Origin: Ignavibacteriaceae bacterium
GTDB lineage: Bacteria > Bacteroidota > Ignavibacteria > Ignavibacteriales > Ignavibacteriaceae
Assembly (NCBI GenBank): GCA_023229425.1
Contig: JALNZG010000008.1
Span: forward strand, 62,001 to 126,000
DNA length: 64,000 bases
Reading direction: 5' to 3'
In this document: in pieces, positions 25,632-33,630 of the stretch
Position numbering within the stretch: position 1 is the stretch's first letter
Layout of the letters: each line of letters starts with the position of its first letter
Translations under genes and position numbers: made by a program
The notes under the pieces: model-generated
Databases searched by the model: none
The model's input: the letters and a program-made list of their open reading frames with translations, nothing else
Told to the model about the DNA's origin: nothing

Positions 25632-26171
25632 TTATTTTTCTTCTACTAAATAAACAGCATCTTCGCCGTCAATTTCTTTTAATTTTACTTTTACTTCTTC
25701 ATTAATTGAAGTTGGAATATTCTTCCCGACATAGTCTGCACTGATTGGGAGTTCGCGGTGTCCGCGATCAACCAAAACACAAAGTTGGATGGAACTGGGT
25801 CTGCCTAAATCCATGATTGCACTCATCGCGGATCGGACGGTTCTCCCGGTATATAACACATCATCAATGAGGATAATATTTTTTTCGTTGATATCAAAAG
25901 TTATATCGGAGACAGAAACTTGCGGTTGTTTTAAGCGCACGCGAAAATCATCGCGGTATAACGTAACATCAAGGATAGCTAGAGGGATTTCGACTTTTTC
26001 AATCTCTTTAATTTTTTCGTGAATTCTTTTTGCAAGAAATTCGCCTCGTGTACGCATTCCCACCAACGTTAAATTAACGGAGCCTTTGTTTCGTTCAATT
26101 ATTTCATGGGTGAAACGGGTGATGATCCGGCTGAGACCGATTTCATCTATTATTTTTGCTTTGATATCCAT
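25632..26171 (-). CDS. pyrR: Bifunctional pyr operon regulator/uracil phosphoribosyltransferase
   Basis: This roughly 179-residue phosphoribosyltransferase has the PRPP loop IILIDDVLYTGRTVRSAM and the PyrR-typical LVDRGHRELPI and ADYVGKNIPT segments. PyrR binds UMP and pyrimidine-operon leader RNA to lower expression, and has weak uracil phosphoribosyltransferase activity. Two starts are possible: ATG at 26171, chosen on codon type, or TTG at 26177, which is better spaced (5 bases) from AAGGAGG. The ribosome binding site is buried in a hairpin (26183-26207), a likely autoregulatory site. It heads the pyrR-pyrB-pyrC unit. Confidence 0.93.
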   Translation of the reverse strand: MDIKAKIIDEIGLSRIITRFTHEIIERNKGSVNLTLVGMRTRGEFLAKRIHEKIKEIEKVEIPLAILDVTLYRDDFRVRLKQPQVSVSDITFDINEKNIILIDDVLYTGRTVRSAMSAIMDLGRPSSIQLCVLVDRGHRELPISADYVGKNIPTSINEEVKVKLKEIDGEDAVYLVEEK

Positions 26172-26182
26172 ATACAAAAAAT

Positions 26183-26207
26183 CCTCCTTGGCAAATAGCC
26201 GCAGAGG
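26183..26207 (-). promoter_or_regulatory. pyrR leader hairpin covering the Shine-Dalgarno site
   Basis: On the minus strand CCUC pairs with the GAGG of AAGGAGG, and an inner GGC/GCC stem closes a UAUUU loop; U-G-C and A-A-G form the internal bulge. Six U residues follow. The structure can therefore act as a ribosome-site-masking hairpin or, with the U-tract, as a weak terminator. Its position directly before pyrR makes it a candidate PyrR-binding or attenuator element. Binding is inference only. Confidence 0.5.
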
Positions 26208-26351
26208 TCCTTTTCAATTAATCGATAAATAGTATTTTTCATTTTTTCCTTCTCTATCTCGCTGTATAGAATTAAAGGTTAATAATTTTTGTGTAAAACT
26301 AAAGTTTTTTTTTTGAATAACAAAATATTTTGTTTGTAGAAATGGTTGTAA

Positions 26352-27980
26352 ATGATATTTTTGTTAAAACTTTATTTGGATTTAATGAAAAAGAATGTTG
26401 TAACTGCCCAAATTAATGCCTCTCCCTGGATAAAACCCCTTTTGTTGATCATAGGGTTTAGCTTCACTGTCTATTTTATTAACAGGTGGATTGATTCACT
26501 TCTTGTTCAAGCAAATTTAGAATCAGTGTTTTATTTCTTTTTCAACAAAGATGTGGGGACACTAACTAACACATTAGGCGGATTGGGAGAACTTGTCACT
26601 TCCATCCTTGGTATAGAAATTACAGTAGTTGCAATTATTGTTCAGTTGGCGGCAAACAAGTATTCATCAAAAATTATGGATTTGTTCGTTACCGATAAAA
26701 CCAATATTTCAGTTATCGGTCTTTTTATAATCACCGGTGTTAATACTATCTTAGTAACCAACACAATCCGGTCGGATTTTGTCACGCTTTATAGTGTAGG
26801 ATTTAACTTACTGTTAATCATTTTCAGCCTGGTGATCGTACTACCTCATTTTAATTATGTATTTAATTTTTTAAGACCAAATAATTTTCTTTCCTATGTT
26901 CAGATCAGATCAATTAAAATTATTGATGCAGTTATTTCCGGGAAAGAAACAGATCTAATTAAAGCGAAAGACGAACTAACCCAGAATATTAATTTTGTTG
27001 GAGATATAGCTCTTAACTCGGTTTATCAAGGTGACAGGGCAGTAACGCTTTTGTGTATCAACACATTGCGCGAAATTATTGAGGAATATTTAGGGAGAAA
27101 ATCACAGCTTCCGGAAGCATGGTTTAAACTTTCCGGTAAAGAATATTTTGATCCTGATTTTTCAAGTTATTCCCAATATGTGATGAATCAAATTGAAGAG
27201 CAGAAAGTTCTTATCGAACGAAAAATATTCGGACTATTGGAACTTGTTTTTAATAATTCGCGTTTAACTTTGAGAGATGTTGCTTCAGGTGTGCTTCTTA
27301 ATTCAGAACTCATTGCAATTAAAGCGATACACATTAAAGATAAAGGAGCCTTGACTTGCGCTTTTCAATATTTTAATTCTTATCTGCGGATTTCAATTAG
27401 AGAAAAAGATCCTCGTTCGGCGTTTAACACTCTTGAACATTATCGGATCGTAGGTGAAGAATTATTAATTGAAAATCCTATAGATGTTGAAAAAGTTGCT
27501 TTTTATTTCAGGTACTACGGACAAGAAGCAAATAAAAATCAAGTATTATTTATTCTTGAAACCGCCGCACACGACTTGTGCAGGTTGAATGAAATTGCTT
27601 ATGATCTTAAAGTTCCTAACTATAAAACTCTTTTGATGCAGTTCCTTCAACTTGATGAACCGATCGAAGAGTCGAAAGGAAAGGGGCTTGACACAAAAGA
27701 AATTTCTCTTATCGGAGTGCGCATAGCACAAGTTAAGTTAGCCGGTTACTATTTACTAAAAGGGGAAAAGGAATTAGCAAGAATTATTTATCAGGATATG
27801 ACGGTTGAACCAATGAGTAGGATTGAAAAAATAAAAGATATTATTTTTAATACTACAAATGAAGAATTTTGGGAGATTACTCCCCGCGGAATAAATTTTT
27901 ACTATGTTCCTCCTGAAAGACGTGAAGCGTTAAGAGAGTTCTTTTCTTGGTTCGAGGAAAATAAAATTAAAAATATTTAA
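26352..27980 (+). CDS. DUF2254-like integral membrane protein
   Basis: The 542-residue protein has about four hydrophobic segments in the first 175 residues (roughly 29-47, 77-104, 118-138 and 143-166), then a large soluble, helix-rich C-terminal part. The stretch LGELVTSILGIEITVVAIIVQLAANKYSSKI resembles the core of DUF2254-type membrane proteins, whose function is unknown. The start is uncertain: ATG 26352 lacks a good ribosome site, and ATG 26385 (MKKNVVTAQ) is an alternative that keeps all membrane segments. It is divergent from pyrR and 186 bases upstream of the GldL-like gene, so it could share that unit, but nothing in the sequence ties their functions. Confidence 0.55.
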   Translation: MIFLLKLYLDLMKKNVVTAQINASPWIKPLLLIIGFSFTVYFINRWIDSLLVQANLESVFYFFFNKDVGTLTNTLGGLGELVTSILGIEITVVAIIVQLAANKYSSKIMDLFVTDKTNISVIGLFIITGVNTILVTNTIRSDFVTLYSVGFNLLLIIFSLVIVLPHFNYVFNFLRPNNFLSYVQIRSIKIIDAVISGKETDLIKAKDELTQNINFVGDIALNSVYQGDRAVTLLCINTLREIIEEYLGRKSQLPEAWFKLSGKEYFDPDFSSYSQYVMNQIEEQKVLIERKIFGLLELVFNNSRLTLRDVASGVLLNSELIAIKAIHIKDKGALTCAFQYFNSYLRISIREKDPRSAFNTLEHYRIVGEELLIENPIDVEKVAFYFRYYGQEANKNQVLFILETAAHDLCRLNEIAYDLKVPNYKTLLMQFLQLDEPIEESKGKGLDTKEISLIGVRIAQVKLAGYYLLKGEKELARIIYQDMTVEPMSRIEKIKDIIFNTTNEEFWEITPRGINFYYVPPERREALREFFSWFEENKIKNI

Positions 27981-28079
27981 AATAGTTGTTGAAATATTAA
28001 AAAAATTTTCCTAAACTTGTTCCTAGGTATTCAATTAAATTATTATAAAATAATTTTAACCTAATTATGGATATTTCTT

Positions 28080-28163
28080 ATGGAGGCTAAAATTAAAAGC
28101 GCTTTCAAAATACAAAGGTACTTTTCATTTAAATATTCTTTATCAATTAACCTAAGGAGATAA
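28080..28163 (+). CDS. Possible 27-residue basic leader peptide
   Basis: ATG 28080 opens a 27-codon frame (starting MEAKIKSAFKIQ, ending N-L-R-R) whose stop, at 28161-28163, falls between the AAGGAG site and GTG 28167 of the GldL-like gene. The peptide is strongly basic. It has no convincing ribosome site of its own. Translation ending on the next gene's ribosome site would give coupling, but the frame may simply be chance. Confidence 0.25.
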   Translation: MEAKIKSAFKIQRYFSFKYSLSINLRR

Positions 28164-28166
28164 AAG

Positions 28167-28841
28167 GTGAATACACAAGTCAAAACCGCGAATACACCAA
28201 AAACATTTTTTGGTAAGTGGATGGTTCATACGGTAATCCCAAATTATGCAAACAATGTACAAGGTATTGTATATATGGGAGCCGCGGTTCTTATTATCGT
28301 TGTTGGTTTAAGGGGGCTGGGTTCTGTTGCAGGAAAGATTGCAGTTGTTCCAAAATTTCTTTTAGGAACAGATGGTAAAATTGACCCTAACTGGGTTATG
28401 ATTGCTCTTTTTCTAGAATTTTTCTTGCTCCTCATTTTATCTTTAGTAACATTTTTTACACCTGAAGAAAGTCATGGTTCTGTAGCTGAACATAATCCGA
28501 AGGCTGTAGAAAAGTTCGGTTTAGATGTAGCTACAATCAAGCAAGAACTTTCCCAATTGAAAGGAATTGCGTATGAAGATCTAAAAGTTATTGATGACTA
28601 TGTTGAAAAAATGACACAGATATCAAAACGGTTAGCGCACATGAATAAGGAATACCTTGCTGCTGTAAATGAGGTGAAGCAAACTTATAAAGCAGATACC
28701 TTTAGAGCTATGGCTGTTGAAGAACTCAAAGGAATTGATGTTTATGTAGAAAAAATTGCCGGATTAACTCAAAAAATTACCGGAATAAGAAATGAATACA
28801 TGAAAACAATGAATGAATTGAAACAAAGTTTTAAAGTTTAA
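28167..28841 (+). CDS. GldL/PorL-like inner-membrane motor protein
   Basis: The 224-residue protein starts at GTG with AGGAG upstream. It has two transmembrane helices, about 31-49 (YMGAAVLIIVVGLRGLG, ending in Arg) and about 77-97 (VMIALFLEFFLLLILSLV, with a buried Glu84). After T-P-E-E comes a cytoplasmic region with two similar helical repeats, each with Y-V-E-K, then a Leu-rich helix, then N-K/R-E-Y. This layout copies GldL/PorL, the proton-channel subunit of the T9SS/gliding motor: a Y-x-M-G-A-A-V first helix, a Glu in the second helix, then a tail with L-N-x-x-Y repeats. GldL forms a pentamer around GldM helices and couples proton flow to rotation. The next gene is GldM-like. The resemblance is by eye; a profile search should decide. 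Confidence 0.6.
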   Translation: MNTQVKTANTPKTFFGKWMVHTVIPNYANNVQGIVYMGAAVLIIVVGLRGLGSVAGKIAVVPKFLLGTDGKIDPNWVMIALFLEFFLLLILSLVTFFTPEESHGSVAEHNPKAVEKFGLDVATIKQELSQLKGIAYEDLKVIDDYVEKMTQISKRLAHMNKEYLAAVNEVKQTYKADTFRAMAVEELKGIDVYVEKIAGLTQKITGIRNEYMKTMNELKQSFKV

Positions 28842-28859
28842 CCAAGCAGAGGAACAAAA

Positions 28860-29465
28860 ATGAAAAAGAGTTTAGTTTATTTTATCCTCTATATTGTTTT
28901 GCTTACGGAGTTACTCGTAGTTATAACAGAGCGAGATGAATTTGAAGAGGCTCAGAACGAAGTACGTCATAAAATGTTGAGTAGTATGGCCACCTCTTAT
29001 AAAAGTCCGCTACTGCTTGCAATTCCTCAGGCAAAAACAGATTTTAATCTTGGCGATCCGGAAAACAAAGAAGTTGTCGTTGTGATGACGCCAATCGGAC
29101 TTGTTTCGGATGAAGAAAAAAAATCAGTAGAGTTTCATGTTGATGTAGCCCCCGGTTCAGGTAAACCAGCCGGATGGCCTGACGGAGGTTTGACTGTTAA
29201 TTCCAGTAATGAGAGTTTCCAAATTGTAAGATCTGATGATGGAAATGGTAAATTAGTCGGTAAAATTGAAACTGCTGGAGATTTTCAATTTAAAGCTTAT
29301 TGTAAAGTTGAAAGACAACTCCCCAGTTATTTACCGGAATTTTTACTGGAAGCATTAAAGGAAATGGTCGGAGAACAAAAAACCGCCAAGAGTCCTGTTG
29401 AATCTTTTTCCATCAGCGCTAAACGCCAAGGTGGTAAAGTTTCAAAGGGTATAGAAGTCTATTAG
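28860..29465 (+). CDS. Short GldM/PorM-like protein (single TM helix plus one periplasmic domain)
   Basis: The 201-residue protein has an N-terminal membrane helix (about residues 5-22, YFILYIVLLTELLVVI) containing a Glu. A charged stalk (ERDEFEEAQNEVRHKM) and a periplasmic beta-rich region (about 60-190) follow. GldM has the same start, one short transmembrane helix with a charged residue followed by a helical periplasmic stalk, but is about 500 residues with four periplasmic domains. This protein would supply only the helix and roughly one domain. It lies 18 bases after the GldL-like gene and ends before a strong terminator. The assignment leans on context and topology; sequence identity to GldM looks low. 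Confidence 0.45.
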   Translation: MKKSLVYFILYIVLLTELLVVITERDEFEEAQNEVRHKMLSSMATSYKSPLLLAIPQAKTDFNLGDPENKEVVVVMTPIGLVSDEEKKSVEFHVDVAPGSGKPAGWPDGGLTVNSSNESFQIVRSDDGNGKLVGKIETAGDFQFKAYCKVERQLPSYLPEFLLEALKEMVGEQKTAKSPVESFSISAKRQGGKVSKGIEVY

Positions 29466-29477
29466 TTCTTTGTTTAC

Positions 29478-29530
29478 ATTTATCATAATCCCTTAAACAG
29501 GGATTATGATAAATATTATTTTTTTATTTT
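29478..29530 (+). terminator. Strong intrinsic terminator
   Basis: A perfect 15-bp stem (arms 29478-29492 and 29500-29514, TTATCATAATCCC and its complement) with a 7-base loop is followed by a T-rich tract from 29516. It closes the GldL/GldM-like unit and partly separates it from the periplasmic and outer-membrane genes starting at 29593. The A-rich left side could let it work in the opposite direction too, but there is no minus-strand gene to terminate. Confidence 0.85.
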
Positions 29531-29592
29531 GATTTAGTTCACAAATTAATTAGTTATTAAATAATAACTTTGATCAAATCAAAGAGAGTTAT

Positions 29593-30657
29593 ATGAAACA
29601 AGTAATATTTTTTCTATTTATACTTTTAATCTCTACTTTTTCGTTAGCTCAAAAAGTAGATGTTAAAGACACTATTAAAGCCGCCGCATTTCAAAATTTT
29701 GATGTGCCACCATTTGTATTAACGAATATTATGCGGATCGATTATACTGTCGATTTATTAGATGCCAGCCTTCAAAAAATTCGTGAATGTAAAAACCTCA
29801 CACAAAAACCTAAAAAAGAAGATTTTGCAAAAGCTACATCTGGAGGAAGAGGTACAACCTTTATCCTTTTTATTAAAGAGTCTATTGAACAAACCGGATC
29901 TTTTTATATCCGTCTTTCAGTGAAGGCATCCGGTGAGTTGGGGAGTCTTACCAAAGAATTCTTTTATCTTGTAAACGTTGATAATCCCACAATTGCTTCT
30001 GCTGTTAACCTTAGACCCAAATATTTTTATGGAGAGCAGGGCACTTTTAGTTTTGCTACAGTTGAATTTGGTGATATCAATGCATACTCTTTCAAAATTG
30101 AAGATGGTGGAAGAACCGTTCTTACGGGAGTTGGTCCCATTGTAAGTTTAGACACAGTTTTAAACAATATAGAGTTTGTTGGTAAACAATTGGCGATTAC
30201 CGGGATGTACAACGGTAAGGAGTTCACTTTTAAAAATGCAAAAAATGAAATTCTTAAGTCCTCATGGCAGATTACTATTGATAAGCCATCACTGACAGAG
30301 TTTGCTGGATGGAAAACTGTTAATAAAGATGATAAAGGGGAAGAATTTTATATTAGCATCGATAATCCGAAGGATAGAGAATTTTTATTTACATATATCG
30401 GTAATACTCCAACCGGATTTGTTGTTGTAAAACCCAAATTTAAAAATTATCGAGTAACAAGCGATTTTGAAGGTTTGGTCAACGGTTTAACTAACTACGA
30501 TGCAGGAAGTTTTAGTTATTTAGTTCTGCAAATAAATGAAGATGTTTATTCAGCAATCCCCGTCGGGCAAAGCCAGGATATAAAGATCTCTTTGACTTTT
30601 TCTACACAGTTTGAAAATAATGTTAAAAAAGAATTTCGGGCTACAATAATTAGATAA
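29593..30657 (+). CDS. Periplasmic protein, possibly the missing GldM-like domains
   Basis: The 354-residue protein has a signal peptide cut after SLAQ (about residue 20) and no other membrane segment. The rest is beta-rich with Ig-like features: YTVDLLDASLQKI, FYIRLSVKASG, FFYLVNVDNPTIAS, YFYGEQGTFSFATV. The family is unknown to me. In its order after the GldL- and short GldM-like genes, it could supply the periplasmic domains that a full GldM has in one chain, or link the motor to the outer membrane. GAGAG lies 8 bases before the ATG. A TAACTTTG at 29565-29572 resembles the -7 element (TAnnTTTG) of Bacteroidota promoters but lacks a matching -33 element. Confidence 0.4.
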   Translation: MKQVIFFLFILLISTFSLAQKVDVKDTIKAAAFQNFDVPPFVLTNIMRIDYTVDLLDASLQKIRECKNLTQKPKKEDFAKATSGGRGTTFILFIKESIEQTGSFYIRLSVKASGELGSLTKEFFYLVNVDNPTIASAVNLRPKYFYGEQGTFSFATVEFGDINAYSFKIEDGGRTVLTGVGPIVSLDTVLNNIEFVGKQLAITGMYNGKEFTFKNAKNEILKSSWQITIDKPSLTEFAGWKTVNKDDKGEEFYISIDNPKDREFLFTYIGNTPTGFVVVKPKFKNYRVTSDFEGLVNGLTNYDAGSFSYLVLQINEDVYSAIPVGQSQDIKISLTFSTQFENNVKKEFRATIIR

Positions 30658-30681
30658 TCATTACTTTTAATTGAGACTTTT

Positions 30682-32202
30682 ATGCGACTAAAATATTTTG
30701 CTTTTTGTTTAATTAATCTCATACTCTACAGTGTTGTTGCTGATGCTCAAACGTATGATGATTTCTACCGTAAAATTGATTTAAAATTAAAGAAAGATAG
30801 TTCATATTTGAACTTGCATTACGTTGATTTTACAGGTCCGATTGCATTGCCTTCATCTGTCACAAGTCTTCCTCGGAAAGATGATGAACCTTTTTCCTTT
30901 AAAGTAAATGAGACGACGACCTACCGTTTCGTCTTTTTAATGGATGCAGTGGGTGTTGATTCTCTGGAGCTTCTCTATATTGAACAAAGAGTTGATAAAA
31001 GCGCTGCAGAAGGGGGATTTTTTGGCGGCGGTGGCGGTGGACCTCAGACTGATATTACAAGAGACTTTATTTTTAAAGATATGTATGATCTAAAGTTAAA
31101 TCACTTTGATCAGTATTCAGCTCTCTTTAATAAGGTTACAGATTATATAAAAAAGAATGAAGATGCTCCTCCTGAAAAACTGTTAAGGATTAATCCTGAT
31201 ACAGAAATAAAAACAAGCTTGGGAATCTCTTCCAGAGATAATACTGATTATCTCAATTTTATGCGTACTAACCATTTACATTGGTATCCAAAGCCAAAAA
31301 TTGTTGCTAAAGCTAAAAGAGGGGCTGCTCTGGAAGAAGTTAAAACAAGTTTCAGGTTGGACGCAAGCTTTTCTCAAATTAGTTTTTCTCACGAATTTAT
31401 GGATTTTGCCATGGGTGGAGCAAGTGTAGAATACGGTTTCACCGAAAAAGTTATAAATTTATTACCCTATCAGGGAACTCCATTTACTGCAGCATTTAGG
31501 ACATTAATCAACATTTCCGATAAAAAAAGTGATTTGAATAAAGCTCTCATGATTGATGTAAAGTTGATGGGACGACTTAAATTAAATACCGCAAAGATGA
31601 TGAGCTCTCTTCCATTTGTTGCCGCTGATAAACCTAAATTGAATATGGGTACTTCCGGTGGTTTTGATGTTCAAATTACAAGACCTTTTTCACTTCCATT
31701 TTTAAACATTTATTTAAATGCCGGTGGACCTGCTTTTTCAAGTCCGGATGTTACTGTTCCGAAAGGGGCGGATAAAGAAGCTTATTTCTCTTTTTCACAG
31801 GCTGAGGCGACTATGTCTTTTTATTGGAATACAAGCGATAAAATGACAAGCCGGTTTAGAATGGATGTTGGAGCTGGTTATTACGATATTTGGAAAGGGA
31901 CATACAGTGGAAATTCTAAAACTACTTCTCAAAAGGAGTTAATTCAGGATAATTTTTATCCTGTGATTAATTTTTATTTTAATTTCATATCTGACAATAG
32001 TGAGTTTTACGGATGTAAAGTTCGCTTTTTCGATAGTCAGGCGTCGCTTACTTCATGGCTGAAACTTGTAGAAATTGGTGGCGGCCATATAATTAGATTT
32101 GAGGGGACTTATATTTCTGCTCCTATTGCACGGAAATTACGCGCATGGGAAGCAAAAGATGGCGGAGCTATTGTACAACTTCGTTACCGGTATGGATTTT
32201 AA
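30682..32202 (+). CDS. Outer-membrane protein, family A copy 1
   Basis: This 506-residue exported protein has a signal peptide ending VVADAQ. An N-terminal domain begins YDDFYRKIDLKLKKD. A glycine-rich linker (F-F-G-G-G-G-G-G-G) lies near residues 112-120. A long beta-rich part follows with many alternating hydrophobic strands, closing R-Y-R-Y-G-F, a typical last-strand outer-membrane signal with terminal Phe. It is a clear paralogue of the gene at 33631: shared segments include GISS-(R/K)-(D/N)-N, MSFYWNTS, (D/N)ARLMGR-like K-L-M-G-R-L-K-L-N-T, SSLPFV and the Y-I-S-A-P ending. No known family was recognised. It precedes a family B gene by 23 bases. Confidence 0.55.
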   Translation: MRLKYFAFCLINLILYSVVADAQTYDDFYRKIDLKLKKDSSYLNLHYVDFTGPIALPSSVTSLPRKDDEPFSFKVNETTTYRFVFLMDAVGVDSLELLYIEQRVDKSAAEGGFFGGGGGGPQTDITRDFIFKDMYDLKLNHFDQYSALFNKVTDYIKKNEDAPPEKLLRINPDTEIKTSLGISSRDNTDYLNFMRTNHLHWYPKPKIVAKAKRGAALEEVKTSFRLDASFSQISFSHEFMDFAMGGASVEYGFTEKVINLLPYQGTPFTAAFRTLINISDKKSDLNKALMIDVKLMGRLKLNTAKMMSSLPFVAADKPKLNMGTSGGFDVQITRPFSLPFLNIYLNAGGPAFSSPDVTVPKGADKEAYFSFSQAEATMSFYWNTSDKMTSRFRMDVGAGYYDIWKGTYSGNSKTTSQKELIQDNFYPVINFYFNFISDNSEFYGCKVRFFDSQASLTSWLKLVEIGGGHIIRFEGTYISAPIARKLRAWEAKDGGAIVQLRYRYGF

Positions 32203-32225
32203 TTTTAAAAGTGAGATTATTAATT

Positions 32226-33617
32226 ATGAAAAAATTTAATTTACTTCTGCTGGTTTTAGTTTTTTTTCAAAACGGATTTTCTCAGGAAACCGATTCTAAT
32301 ACCGTTGCTCATCTTAAAAAGATTTACAATTCTTTAGAGTACAATACTATTGCTTTTAATGATTTAAAAGAACAGTGGATTATTAATGACCCGGTTTTTA
32401 TAAGAGAAATTTACAATCGTTTTGTCGTTCGAAACGCATTTAGAATAAATGATAAAAAAGTCACCCGGGACTATATTGAACAAAAAACACAAGATATTTA
32501 CGAGGGGAACATTCTAATTGAAGTGCGCAAAAGATACTATGATGATGAAATAGAGTTTTTTGCTTTCCTACCTGAGGAAGAAATAAATCAGCCTAATCCT
32601 AAATTTACTTTTGACCCTTTTGTTGACGGCTTCTATTTACGCGAAGTTTTAAATGATAAAATTTATGATAAAGTAAGAAACCGTGATTACTATTATGACA
32701 ACCTCACAAAAACTGATTATGATGTAAAAACCGGTTATTATTTTGATTTAAAACTTAATCTATTAGACCCTGAAATTATGTATTGGAATACGACAAGTAA
32801 TTCCAGAAATAAATACCTGCTTTCCATTTTTGGAAAATGGGGAGACGAACGTATCATGCAGCCGGGCTGGTATGCAAATGAATATATCGTTGGATCGAAA
32901 GTCACCTTTTTTAGTAATGTCAGTAATAATCCACAAAATTATACGTATTCGGTCTCTCTTGGCACAAATTTTCCGGCAAGCCAACCTTTTATAGGTACTC
33001 CACCCGCAAAACCGTTATATGTTTCCGGGAAAGCGCTCTATGTTAAAATTTCAGGTGATGTTATGAAATATATCGACGAAAGTTTAACTGATTTTGATTT
33101 AAGCATTGAATCGAAATATACTTTTGTTGATAATACAAAAGCGTTAGATTATGGTAAATATCTTACAAAATTTGATTTTTATTCAAACAAAACTTATTTC
33201 ATAATCGAATTGAAAAAAAGAAATCTCTTTAATCTTTTTGATTTTGGGGATTTTGAACTTGGCGGCGGAATTGGTTCACCGGATATTCATCATTTACAAT
33301 ACGACCCCGCTTCTGCTAAAATTTCAGATTTAGATGGGACAAAAAGCCTATTTAGTAAATTTTCTCATTTTGCCTTTGTAGATTTCGGAGTCTCACGTAC
33401 CGGAGGATTAATTCAACATAATTTAAATACTTTAATTGGTTATAATGTACAGGGTGGCTTCGGTTATTTTGGTGTAAAAATAAAAGTTATGTTAAGCGAT
33501 ACTTTCGGTTTTGATATAAGATATTTCAATACATATGGAGTTGATAAGAAAAAATACGAACCTTGGCGGTATGATTCGTTCTTGGTCTTTTCTCCGATCT
33601 TAAGAATTAACTATTAA
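32226..33617 (+). CDS. Outer-membrane protein, family B copy 1
   Basis: The upstream open frame reaches back into family A copy 1, but ATG 32226 gives a clean signal peptide (MKKFNLLLLVLVFFQNGFSQ), so the protein is about 463 residues. The conserved N-terminal block is shared with the gene at 35163: LKKIYNSLEYNTIAFNDLK, then DPVFIREIYNRFVV, D-I-Y-E-G-N, and RKRYYDDE. Next come YLLSIFGKWG and strands ending in ILRINY, a terminal-aromatic pattern of outer-membrane barrels. No known family was recognised. Alternation with family A suggests the two products form a pair. Confidence 0.55.
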   Translation: MKKFNLLLLVLVFFQNGFSQETDSNTVAHLKKIYNSLEYNTIAFNDLKEQWIINDPVFIREIYNRFVVRNAFRINDKKVTRDYIEQKTQDIYEGNILIEVRKRYYDDEIEFFAFLPEEEINQPNPKFTFDPFVDGFYLREVLNDKIYDKVRNRDYYYDNLTKTDYDVKTGYYFDLKLNLLDPEIMYWNTTSNSRNKYLLSIFGKWGDERIMQPGWYANEYIVGSKVTFFSNVSNNPQNYTYSVSLGTNFPASQPFIGTPPAKPLYVSGKALYVKISGDVMKYIDESLTDFDLSIESKYTFVDNTKALDYGKYLTKFDFYSNKTYFIIELKKRNLFNLFDFGDFELGGGIGSPDIHHLQYDPASAKISDLDGTKSLFSKFSHFAFVDFGVSRTGGLIQHNLNTLIGYNVQGGFGYFGVKIKVMLSDTFGFDIRYFNTYGVDKKKYEPWRYDSFLVFSPILRINY

Positions 33618-33630
33618 CCGGCGATCGCTT

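Noticed and set aside
29528..29572. Bacteroidota-type promoter (TTTG ... TAnnTTTG) before the 29593 gene
   Set aside because: TAACTTTG at 29565-29572 fits the -7 element, but the nearest TTTG is 33 bases upstream instead of about 20, so the pair is not convincing.
33621..33629. GCGATCGC octamer (HIP1-like) between family B copy 1 and family A copy 2
   Set aside because: Only one copy was noticed in this region; HIP1 is meaningful only when highly repeated, as in cyanobacteria.
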